Shown: in pieces, positions 1-6,080 of the stretch | Numbering within the stretch: position 1 is the stretch's first letter | Layout of the letters: each line of letters starts with the position of its first letter | NCBI GenBank assembly: GCA_045585895.1 | Contig: JAZMZI010000015.1 | Coordinates: forward strand, 1 to 7,050 | Source: SVTX01 sp045585895 | Lineage (GTDB): Bacteria; Bacillota; Clostridia; Oscillospirales; CAG-272 | Reading direction: 5' to 3' | Length of the DNA stretch: 7,050 nt | The notes under the pieces: model-generated | What the model saw: the letters and a program-made list of their open reading frames with translations, nothing else | Told to the model about the DNA's origin: nothing | The model's database searches: none | Program-made: the position numbers and the translations under genes

Positions 1-4
1 CATC

Positions 5-145
5 CCCTTGAAAGGGTGTTAAACCCAGCCTTATTAGTTTTATTTAAACCTAAATATCTTTAAGTTTAAATAAGATTTCATTTCGAGTCGTCGGCGGAGC
101 CGACAGGGGTTGGGATCCTTAAGGGAGGGGATGTCGTGACGAATA
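5..145. repeat. Left copy of dispersed palindromic repeat
   Basis: This non-coding stretch matches 6910-7050 base for base at a constant offset of 6905. There are no gaps and only four mismatches in 141 positions (33, 34, 35 and 97). It opens with the palindrome CCCTTGAAAGGG (5-16). It continues with a 10-bp inverted repeat, TTATTTAAAC (40-49) against GTTTAAATAA (64-73), and a perfect 6-bp hairpin (GTCGGC 90-95, GCCGAC 99-104). The single change at 97 lies in the three-base loop of that hairpin (GGA here, GAA in the other copy). The copy probably continues past 145, because the next inverted repeat begins inside it, but the partner is cut by the window end. I see no convincing gene; a short minus-strand frame across it is rejected. 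It may be a REP- or MITE-like element or a recombinogenic intergenic repeat. Confidence 0.85.
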
Positions 146-193
146 AAAATGCGGCTTGCTGCTTTTTTATTCGTGAGACCCCCTACCCTTAAG
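118..193. repeat. Long imperfect inverted repeat (stem-loop)
   Basis: Read as one hairpin, about 31 base pairs form. CTTAAGGG (118-125) pairs with CCCTTAAG (186-193), AGGGG (126-130) with CCCCT (180-184), GTC (133-135) with GAC (177-179), and ACGAATAAAAA (139-149) with TTTTTATTCGT (164-174). A GC-rich apical stem (151-154 with 159-162) caps it. Small bulges separate the blocks. It overlaps the end of the shared repeat and probably belongs to the same element. Possible roles are a DNA cruciform, a transcribed structured RNA or a bidirectional terminator; the sequence does not decide among them. Confidence 0.7.
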
Positions 194-207
194 CGGCGTT
201 TCTTTTG

Positions 208-241
208 TAACTTTTCTTGCCGCTGATGGCAAGAAAAGTTA
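208..241. repeat. Perfect 14-bp hairpin upstream of the desulfurase gene
   Basis: TAACTTTTCTTGCC (208-221) and GGCAAGAAAAGTTA (228-241) are perfect reverse complements around the six-base loop GCTGAT. The structure lies 49 bases before the start codon at 291. A weak promoter match overlaps it (TTGCCG at 217-222, TAATAT at 240-245, spacing 17), so the hairpin could coincide with the promoter, but each hexamer matches consensus at only 4 of 6 bases. There is no downstream T-run as expected of a rightward terminator. It may be the last palindrome of the intergenic repeat element. Confidence 0.75.
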
Positions 242-290
242 ATATAGCCTAACCGATAAATCAAAATTTGAACTCTACAAGGAGAACACA

Positions 291-1448
291 ATGTCCGACA
301 TCATCTACCTTGACAACGCCGCCACCACGTTTCCAAAACCCGAAAGCGTAATTATGGATTCCGTGGAATGTATGAAAACCTATTGCGGAAATCCCGGACG
401 CGGTTCACACTATATCGCACTGAAAAGCGCCGAAAAGGTCTTTGAAACAAGAGAAGCAATAGCCTCTCTTTTCGGCGCTTCACCCGAAAACGTAATCTTT
501 ACCCTCAACACTACCTACGCGCTCAATATGGCAATCAAGGGAGTTATGAAGGACGGTGGACACTTGCTGATCAGCAATATGGAGCACAACAGCGTTCTTC
601 GCCCCGCGGCACAGCTCGCAAAGGACGACGTCCTGCGCTACGACGTATTCAAAGCTTACGACAAGGACAGAAAACTTACCACTCACGAAATAATTGAAAA
701 CATAGTCAAAAGGCTCCGTCCGTCCACAAAAATGCTGACCTGCATTCACTCCTCCAATATCTGCTCCTACACGCTCCCCATCCGTGAGATCGGAAGGCTC
801 TGCCGCCGCTTGGGTATTATTTTCTGCGTGGACGCCGCACAGTCTGCAGGGCACACGCCTATAAATATGAAAGACGATTTTATAGATATTCTCTGTCTCC
901 CCGCTCACAAGGGGCTTTATTCGCCCCAAGGACTTGGCATAATGATACTGGGCGATGACGCGCCCCGCCTTTCAACTCTACTTGAAGGAGGAAACGGCGT
1001 AAACTCTCTTGAGTTATCAATGGGAGAGCTTTCCCCCGAGCGATACGAAAGCGGAACTCTCTGCACTCCCGCAATAGCGGGGCTTTGTGCGGGGATAGAA
1101 TTTATAAAAAGTCTTGGAACGGACAGCATCGCTCAAAGGGAGCGCTTTTTATGGGAAAAGGCATTCGACCGCCTTTCATCCCTGCGTCGAATCAAGATCT
1201 ACGACGAAAGCTCAGGTAGCGTTTTATTGTTCAACGTAGAAGGAATGGCGGCAGACACTGTAGGCGAGATCCTCTCAAAAGACGGCTTTTGTCTGCGCAC
1301 GGGATACCATTGTTCGCCCTTGGCGCACCGAGCGCTCGGCACCCCCGAGGGCGGTGCGATCAGAGTGGGACTGGGTATCTTTAACACCGAACGCGATCTT
1401 GATCTGCTTCGAGCAAAGCTTGCGGAAATAGTTTCGGACTATTCATAG
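291..1448 (+). CDS. Cysteine desulfurase family PLP-dependent aminotransferase (class V)
   Basis: This is a 385-residue soluble enzyme of aminotransferase class V. Family members remove sulfur (or selenium) from cysteine (or selenocysteine) through a persulfide on an active-site cysteine. The N-terminal YLDNAATTFPKP block is typical. Other visible landmarks are EHNS with His99, DAAQSAGH with Asp181 and Gln184 (cofactor contacts), HKGLYSPQG with the probable PLP lysine Lys207, ESGT at 253-256, and GYHCSPLAH with the catalytic cysteine Cys341, followed by IRVGLGIFNT. The short form with GYHCxPLAH and FNT fits the 'cysteine desulfurase family protein' group (EF2568-like) better than housekeeping IscS or SufS. 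The start is fixed by AAGGAG at 279-284, six bases before ATG. No IscU, SufU or tRNA-thiolation gene is adjacent, so the sulfur acceptor is unknown. It looks monocistronic, ending before the terminator at 1563. Family is confident; the physiological substrate is inferred. Confidence 0.9.
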   Translation: MSDIIYLDNAATTFPKPESVIMDSVECMKTYCGNPGRGSHYIALKSAEKVFETREAIASLFGASPENVIFTLNTTYALNMAIKGVMKDGGHLLISNMEHNSVLRPAAQLAKDDVLRYDVFKAYDKDRKLTTHEIIENIVKRLRPSTKMLTCIHSSNICSYTLPIREIGRLCRRLGIIFCVDAAQSAGHTPINMKDDFIDILCLPAHKGLYSPQGLGIMILGDDAPRLSTLLEGGNGVNSLELSMGELSPERYESGTLCTPAIAGLCAGIEFIKSLGTDSIAQRERFLWEKAFDRLSSLRRIKIYDESSGSVLLFNVEGMAADTVGEILSKDGFCLRTGYHCSPLAHRALGTPEGGAIRVGLGIFNTERDLDLLRAKLAEIVSDYS

Positions 1449-1562
1449 GCCTAAGTCAAAAGGAATTCGGAGAATAAACGAGAATTTCAATGATTTTCGG
1501 AGAAAAAGCTAAAATAGTCGCACTTTTTAACATCTGACGCAGAAAAACATAAAAAAATCCTC

Positions 1563-1592
1563 AAAAAATCCCGAATTTTCGGGATTTTTTTT
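1563..1592 (+). terminator. Rho-independent terminator after the desulfurase gene
   Basis: A 12-bp stem (AAAAAATCCCGA 1563-1574 with TCGGGATTTTTT 1579-1590) encloses a four-base loop. An uninterrupted run of eight T (1585-1592) overlaps the stem end. It lies 115 bases after the stop codon at 1448 and just before the pot promoter, so it separates the two transcription units. The A-rich left arm could make it act on leftward transcription too. I see nothing recognisable between 1449 and 1562. Confidence 0.9.
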
Positions 1593-1600
1593 AAAACCCC

Positions 1601-1629
1601 TTGCAATTGGGATAAATTTATGTTACAAT
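1601..1629 (+). promoter_or_regulatory. Sigma-A-type promoter of the pot operon
   Basis: TTGCAA (1601-1606) and TACAAT (1624-1629) are separated by exactly 17 bases, close to the TTGACA/TATAAT consensus. The promoter sits directly behind the terminator at 1563-1592. Transcription would begin near 1636, giving a leader of about 190 nt before potA. Confidence 0.75.
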
Positions 1630-1650
1630 GTAAAATGTTATACTGTCCTC

Positions 1651-1721
1651 ATTGCGTTCTGAACGCAATAGGCGGTATCTGTCGTTCTAAGACGGAAACG
1701 GCAAGGCAAAACCTGTGCGCC
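1651..1721 (+). promoter_or_regulatory. Putative structured 5' leader of the pot mRNA
   Basis: Several hairpins can be drawn by eye in the long untranslated leader. The first is a perfect 8-bp stem, ATTGCGTT (1651-1658) with AACGCAAT (1662-1669). It is followed by a possible three-way junction: GGCG (1671-1674) closes with CGCC (1718-1721) around two hairpins, CTGTC/GACGG (1679-1683 with 1691-1695) and AGG/CCT (1704-1706 with 1712-1714). No terminator-like stem with a T-run occurs before potA, so any control would more likely act on translation or RNA stability. I could not match it to a known riboswitch class. The folding is hand-drawn and the regulatory role is inference. Confidence 0.35.
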
Positions 1722-1816
1722 ACAAATTGTCGGAAAACGCATCAAAAATTTCGGCGAAACTCATAGGATTTAATACCTTTGGGGAACGCTAATCTCGGCT
1801 TTTGAAAGGAGTTTTT

Positions 1817-1846
1817 ATGTGTAATGGAAAAGGAAGTAATTATTAA
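1817..1846 (+). CDS. Putative 9-codon upstream ORF overlapping the potA start
   Basis: An ATG at 1817 lies five bases after a strong AAAGGAG (1805-1811) and opens a frame of nine codons (MCNGKGSNY) ending in TAA at 1844-1846. The potA ATG at 1824 is in another frame and lies 12 bases from the same ribosome binding site, longer than usual. No in-frame potA start lies closer to that site. Ribosomes might therefore prefer the short frame, making it a possible translational brake or coupling device. It may equally be a chance ATG; no conservation data are available here. Confidence 0.25.
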   Translation: MCNGKGSNY

Positions 1847-2963
1847 TCTGACCGATGTGTCAAAAGCATTTGACGGAGAAACCGTACTCGATCACATCAA
1901 TTTACAGATACACGACAAAGAATTCGTGACTCTTCTCGGCCCCTCGGGCTGCGGCAAGACCACCACTCTGCGTATTATAGGCGGATTTGAGACCCCCGAC
2001 ACGGGCGAAGTGGAGTTTGACGGGAAAAGCGTCAAGGACGTTCCTCCTCACAAAAGACCCGTAAATACCGTATTTCAGCGCTACGCTCTCTTTCCTCACC
2101 TTAACGTGTTCGAAAACGTGGCTTTCGGTCTCCGTTTGAAGAAAACGCCCGAGGACGTTATAAGAACGAGAGTCAAAGAAATGCTCTCCTTGGTAAACCT
2201 TAAAGGCTTTGAAAGAAGACGCGTAAGCACTCTTTCGGGCGGTCAGCAGCAGAGAGTGGCAATTGCCCGCGCTCTCGTAAACGAGCCAAAAGTTCTGCTT
2301 CTCGACGAGCCTCTCGGCGCGCTCGACCTCAAGCTCCGCAAGGATATGCAGAACGAGCTTAAAAAGATACAGAAGGCTACGGGAATCACCTTTATATACG
2401 TTACTCACGATCAGGAGGAGGCTCTCTCCATGTCCGACACGGTAGTCGTTATGGCCAATGGTCAGATTCAGCAGATAGGCTCTCCCACTGACATCTACAA
2501 CGAGCCCGAAAACGCTTTCGTTGCCGACTTTATCGGTGAATCCAACATAGTCGACGGCATTATGCTCGACGACTTCAAGGTTCGCTTCTCGGGTCAGACC
2601 TTCGAATGCGTTGACAAGGGATTTGATAAAAATCAGAAGGTTGACGTAGTCGTTCGTCCCGAGGACGTTGACGTTGTAGCCCCCGACAAGGGTATGCTTA
2701 AGGGTCTCGTTACCTCCGTGACCTTCAAGGGCGTTCACTGGGAGATAATAGTCGACATCGGCGGCTTCAAGTGGATGATCCAGACCACCGACTTCGTGGC
2801 AGAGGGTGAGCATATCGGTCTCTTTATCGAGCCTGAAGCTATACATATAATGAACAAATCCGAGTTCTCGGGAATGTTCGGTGACTATTCCTCCTTCTCG
2901 GACGAGCTTGATCAGCTATCCGATCCCACCGAGCCTTCGGATGAGGAGGATGGCGAGGAATGA
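1824..2963 (+). CDS. potA: Polyamine ABC transporter ATP-binding protein PotA
   Basis: This is the cytoplasmic ATPase that drives the importer formed with PotB and PotC. The 379 residues match the usual PotA length. Visible motifs are Walker A GPSGCGKT (39-46), the Q-loop in VFQRYALFPH (Gln85), the signature LSGGQQQR (137-144), Walker B LLLDEP with Glu162, the D-loop GALD (165-168) and the H-loop His195. A C-terminal TOBE-type regulatory domain lies at roughly 240-345. The VFQ-YALFPH, LDLKLRKDMQ and VTHDQEEALSMSD blocks are typical of the PotA/CUT1-like ATPase group, and the following permease genes support PotA. The last 25 residues form an acidic tail (SDEEDGEE end) whose codons also contain the AGGAGG (2944-2949) that serves potB. 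The start at 1824 is chosen because homology begins immediately (INLTDVSKAFDG); the ribosome binding site is 12 bases away and shared with a short upstream ORF. It overlaps potB by four bases. Confidence 0.95.
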   Translation: MEKEVIINLTDVSKAFDGETVLDHINLQIHDKEFVTLLGPSGCGKTTTLRIIGGFETPDTGEVEFDGKSVKDVPPHKRPVNTVFQRYALFPHLNVFENVAFGLRLKKTPEDVIRTRVKEMLSLVNLKGFERRRVSTLSGGQQQRVAIARALVNEPKVLLLDEPLGALDLKLRKDMQNELKKIQKATGITFIYVTHDQEEALSMSDTVVVMANGQIQQIGSPTDIYNEPENAFVADFIGESNIVDGIMLDDFKVRFSGQTFECVDKGFDKNQKVDVVVRPEDVDVVAPDKGMLKGLVTSVTFKGVHWEIIVDIGGFKWMIQTTDFVAEGEHIGLFIEPEAIHIMNKSEFSGMFGDYSSFSDELDQLSDPTEPSDEEDGEE

Positions 2964-3781
2964 AAAGAAACTCTCTCTTTCAGAGATTAGCGGCGGCGCC
3001 CCATATCGTATGGATGATCCTTTTCATCGTGGCGCCGATGCTTTTCGTTCTGTATTTCGCATTTACGGATGCTGACGGCAACTTTTCGCTTTCCAACATC
3101 TCGTCGCTTTCGCAATACGGAAACGTATTCGTTCTGTCCATAGCATTTGCGCTGATAGCTACCGTGGTATGTCTGCTCATCGGCTACCCCTTGGCGTATT
3201 TTATGTCCAAGAGCAGTCCCAAAATGCAAAAGATACTTATGGTACTTATAATGCTCCCTATGTGGTGCAACCTGCTTATCCGAACCTATGCGCTTATGGC
3301 TCTGCTTGATAACGGAGGGCTTCTCAATTCTTTCCTTGAAAGCATTGGTCTCAATAAGATATACATAGTCGGCTCCGATGCGGGCGTTATCTTAGGTATG
3401 GTCTACGACTTCCTTCCCTATATGGTATTGCCGATCTTCACCACTATGACTAAGCTTGACAAGCGCTATATCGAGGCGGCGCACGATCTTGGATGCAACA
3501 GTCTTCAGACGATGACCAAGGTAATATTCCCCCTTACCATATCGGGCGTTATCTCTGGTATCACCATGGTATTCGTGCCCTCGATCAGCACCTTCTATAT
3601 TTCGCAGAAGCTCGGTGCGGGCAAGATCGACCTTATAGGCGACACTATCGAGCGTCTCTTCCAGAATACCTGCACCTACAACGTTGGTGCGGTGATCTCC
3701 CTCGTTATGATGATACTTATTCTCATTTCCGTTTGGATAATGAATAAATTTTCCGACGACGAAGGAGGTATCATTATATGA
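2960..3781 (+). CDS. potB: Polyamine ABC transporter permease PotB
   Basis: This is an integral membrane permease of 273 residues, one half of the transmembrane channel paired with PotC. About six membrane segments are visible, near residues 17-35, 57-80, 91-115, 142-162, 195-213 and 244-262. The cytoplasmic EAA loop that docks on PotA reads EAAHDLGCNS from residue 172 and continues to about 191. The RYIEAAHDLG and SISTFYISQKLG blocks are characteristic of PotB/PotH-type proteins. The ATGA overlap with potA (2960-2963) and the AGGAGG ten bases upstream, inside potA, indicate translational coupling. The next gene overlaps in the same way. The order A-B-C-D is the classical potABCD arrangement. 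Substrate specificity is not set by this subunit. Confidence 0.93.
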   Translation: MKRNSLFQRLAAAPHIVWMILFIVAPMLFVLYFAFTDADGNFSLSNISSLSQYGNVFVLSIAFALIATVVCLLIGYPLAYFMSKSSPKMQKILMVLIMLPMWCNLLIRTYALMALLDNGGLLNSFLESIGLNKIYIVGSDAGVILGMVYDFLPYMVLPIFTTMTKLDKRYIEAAHDLGCNSLQTMTKVIFPLTISGVISGITMVFVPSISTFYISQKLGAGKIDLIGDTIERLFQNTCTYNVGAVISLVMMILILISVWIMNKFSDDEGGIII

Positions 3782-4614
3782 TGAAATTCCTTCAAAGAGC
3801 TTATATTTTTATAATATTTGCCCTGCTTTATGCCCCTATTCTGGTGCTTATCGTCTTCTCATTTAACGACGGCGGCAGCCTCAGCGAGTTTACGGAGGTA
3901 TCGTTAAAATGGTACGGTGAGCTTTTTCACGACGACGCGGCGCTGACCGCGCTCCAAAACTCCCTCATCTTGGCAGTCTGCTCCTCTTTTATTGCTACGG
4001 GTATCGCCACCTTTGCTGCTCTCGGTCTTCACCACATGAAGAAAAAATATATCAAGAGCGCCATCACGTCTATCACAAACATCCCTATGATGAATCCCGA
4101 TATCGTAACCGGCGTTTCGATGATGCTGCTTTTCGTTGCGGTAGTCGGCTCTTTAAAGACCGTTGCGGGCATATCCGACGCAGACAAGCTTTTCGGCTTC
4201 TGGACGATGCTTATTGCCCACACCACCTTCAACCTTCCCTACGCGCTCCTCTCCATAACTCCGAGATTCAACCAGCTTGACAAATCTCTCTCCGAGGCAG
4301 CGCAGGATCTGGGATGCACTCCCGCAAAAGCCTTCTTTTCGGTAGAGCTTCCCGAAATAGTCCCGGGAATAGTCTCGGCACTTATGATGAGCTTTACCCT
4401 GTCGCTTGACGACTTCGTCATCAGCCATTTCGTAAGCTCACCCAATTTCCAGACGCTTCCCCTTTACGTTTACAACCAGACCGTACATAACGTCAAATTC
4501 AGTATGTACGCGCTCTGTGCGCTTATCGTGGCGATCATTCTCGTCATTTTGCTGGCGGTCAACTTCACCGGATCGGTAAAAGGCAAGAAAAAAAGCAAAG
4601 GGGGGATCAAATGA
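3778..4614 (+). CDS. potC: Polyamine ABC transporter permease PotC
   Basis: This second permease subunit has 278 residues and six predicted membrane segments. The first (about 8-29) ends in the FSFNDGGS stretch, typical of PotC/PotI proteins. The EAA loop begins SEAAQDLGCTPAKAFF (172-187) and contacts PotA. The downstream block TLSLDDFVISHFVSSP (207-222) is a strong PotC hallmark. The C-terminus is a short lysine-rich cytoplasmic tail. Translation starts in an ATGA overlap with potB, nine bases after AAGGAGG (3762-3768). The first codons are ATG ATG AAA, so initiation could use either ATG; I chose the first because it preserves the overlap seen at every junction of this operon. It probably forms a PotA2-PotB-PotC complex with its neighbours. 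Confidence 0.93.
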   Translation: MMKFLQRAYIFIIFALLYAPILVLIVFSFNDGGSLSEFTEVSLKWYGELFHDDAALTALQNSLILAVCSSFIATGIATFAALGLHHMKKKYIKSAITSITNIPMMNPDIVTGVSMMLLFVAVVGSLKTVAGISDADKLFGFWTMLIAHTTFNLPYALLSITPRFNQLDKSLSEAAQDLGCTPAKAFFSVELPEIVPGIVSALMMSFTLSLDDFVISHFVSSPNFQTLPLYVYNQTVHNVKFSMYALCALIVAIILVILLAVNFTGSVKGKKKSKGGIK

Positions 4615-5936
4615 TGAAACTTTCTAAAAGGATCTTCTCTATAATCCTCGCTCTTATACTTATCGCTCTCCCCATCTCGTTCTTCTCCGCCTGTGACGAC
4701 TCGGTTGGCGGAGGCACTACCACCCTTTACGTCTACAACTGGGGTGAGTATATGTCTGACGGCAGCGATGGCACTCTCGACTCAAACCGCGCATTTGAGC
4801 TTTGGTACGAATACACCTACGGAGAAAAGGTCGACGTAGTCTATTCCACCTATTCTTCAAACGAGGATATGTACGCCAAGCTTTCGGGCGGCGCGGTAAG
4901 CTACGATATCATAGTCCCCTCGGACTATATGATAGAACGTCTCATAAGCGGCGGTGAAAACGGCGAAAGCCTGCTTCATCCATTGAATTACGACAACATT
5001 CCCCACGCCAAGGCCAATCTTTCAAGCGACTTTTTCGGCAATGATGCAAGATACGATTACTACGACGAAGGAAACGTTTACTCCGTTCCCTACTTCTACG
5101 GTATGATAGGTATCATCTACAACACGTCAATGGTAGATGAAGCCGATATTGGCTCGTGGGACCTTATGTGGAACGAAAAATATCAAGGCAACATTTTGCA
5201 GTTCAACAATTCCAGAGACGCTCTCGGCACTGCCCAGTACAAGCTCGGCATCGACGTCAATACCGACGACGAATCAGAGTGGAGAGCGGCGCTTGGCGAG
5301 CTTAAAACCCAGAAGGGTATCGTTCAGGGCTACGTTATGGATGAGATCTTCAACAAAATGGAAGGCGGCAGCGCGGCAATATCCGCGTACTACGCAGGAG
5401 ATTTCCTGACGATGTACGAACACAATCAAGATCTTGAATTTTTCTACCCCGAGGAAGGCACGAACCTTTACGTTGACGCTATGTGCATTCCGAAGTCAAG
5501 CCAAAACAAGCTTGTAGCCGAGAGATACATCGACTTTATGCTTATGGTCGACTCCGACTTTGAAGAAGGCTTTCTTGAGTATTATATGGAGAACATCGGT
5601 GAAGAATTTTATTCTCCCGCCGTTGCCAACGCCGAGTACACCTACTACGCATCCCCCAACCAAAAGGTAGTGGATGATGAAGGATACCGCAATACAATGA
5701 GCGAGATCAAGGACGACGCGTTTGAAAAAATGTACTCTCTTGACACGGTAAACGCGACCTATTATAAGAATCTGACTCCTCAAAAGCTTACGCTTATCAA
5801 CCGGCTTTGGGAGGAGTTGAAATCGGACATCGACGTAAGTCCCATAATAATTATTATTTGCGTCGTTATCGTCGGCACTCTTTCCGCAGGAGGTATCTTC
5901 CTCGGATTCAGAAAGAAATACAGAAACAATTATTAA
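4611..5936 (+). CDS. potD: Polyamine-type substrate-binding lipoprotein PotD with C-terminal membrane segment
   Basis: This is the extracytoplasmic binding protein that delivers ligand to PotBC. The N-terminus is a lipoprotein signal: KR, a hydrophobic core, then FFSAC with the probable lipidated Cys28. The mature part aligns by eye with E. coli PotD: LYVYNWGEYM (39-48), VYSTYSSNEDMYAKL, YDIIVPSDY (98-106), SVPYFYGMIGI and a YVDAMCIP block (287-294). At 441 residues it is much longer than E. coli PotD (about 350). Part of the excess is a clear C-terminal transmembrane segment (about 411-433: proline, isoleucine run, then LSAGGIFLGF) followed by the basic tail RKKYRNNY, so it may be anchored at both ends. 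Several pocket positions differ from E. coli, so spermidine or putrescine as ligand is inferred from family and operon. It starts in an ATGA overlap with potC behind a G-rich ribosome binding site (4600-4605). No terminator follows directly; an IS200-type element begins within a few bases of the stop. Confidence 0.92.
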   Translation: MMKLSKRIFSIILALILIALPISFFSACDDSVGGGTTTLYVYNWGEYMSDGSDGTLDSNRAFELWYEYTYGEKVDVVYSTYSSNEDMYAKLSGGAVSYDIIVPSDYMIERLISGGENGESLLHPLNYDNIPHAKANLSSDFFGNDARYDYYDEGNVYSVPYFYGMIGIIYNTSMVDEADIGSWDLMWNEKYQGNILQFNNSRDALGTAQYKLGIDVNTDDESEWRAALGELKTQKGIVQGYVMDEIFNKMEGGSAAISAYYAGDFLTMYEHNQDLEFFYPEEGTNLYVDAMCIPKSSQNKLVAERYIDFMLMVDSDFEEGFLEYYMENIGEEFYSPAVANAEYTYYASPNQKVVDDEGYRNTMSEIKDDAFEKMYSLDTVNATYYKNLTPQKLTLINRLWEELKSDIDVSPIIIIICVVIVGTLSAGGIFLGFRKKYRNNY

Positions 5937-5944
5937 TAAATCAT

Positions 5945-5967
5945 AACCACCCGTCAAACGGGTGGTT
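5945..5967. repeat. IS200 right-end terminal hairpin
   Basis: A perfect 10-bp stem, AACCACCCGT (5945-5954) with ACGGGTGGTT (5958-5967), with loop CAA. It closely resembles the hairpin at 6623-6641, which supports the pair as the recognised ends of the element. It begins nine bases after the potD stop codon and may also slow or stop transcription out of potD, although no T-run follows. Confidence 0.75.
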
Positions 5968-5974
5968 TGCACAA

Positions 5975-6074
5975 GGGCTAAAAGCCCAAAGCTACCGGCC
6001 AGCGACTCAAGTCGCTGGCTTTCACTTTGTTCAAGCCTATTGCCTTTGCCACTTTTGCCGCCCTTGAAAGGGCG
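5975..6074. repeat. Array of three further hairpins inside the IS200 right end
   Basis: Three more palindromes follow the terminal hairpin: GGGCT/AGCCC with loop AAA (5975-5987), GCCAGCGACT/AGTCGCTGGC (5998-6019), and CGCCCTT/AAGGGCG (6059-6074). A related one, ACCCTT/AAGGGT (6090-6103), lies inside the 3' end of the transposase gene. All have tiny loops. The core CCCTTGAAAGGG is identical to the palindrome at 5-16 and 6910-6921. There is no coding potential here; the region is the untranslated tail of the transposase transcript. Confidence 0.7.
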
Positions 6075-6080
6075 TTCGTA

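Noticed and set aside
40..291. 83-codon minus-strand frame in the leading intergenic region
   Set aside because: It runs through four palindromes and the dispersed repeat, has no convincing ribosome binding site or domain, and its sequence is explained by the inverted repeats.
1690..1760. Resemblance of GGCAAAACC in the potA leader to a c-di-GMP riboswitch
   Set aside because: Only a short string matches; the remaining conserved elements of that class are not found, so the leader is left unassigned.
1902..2846. Long 314-codon open frame on the minus strand across potA
   Set aside because: It is the antisense shadow of a well-conserved ABC ATPase gene; its translation has no recognisable motif and the plus-strand gene explains the region.
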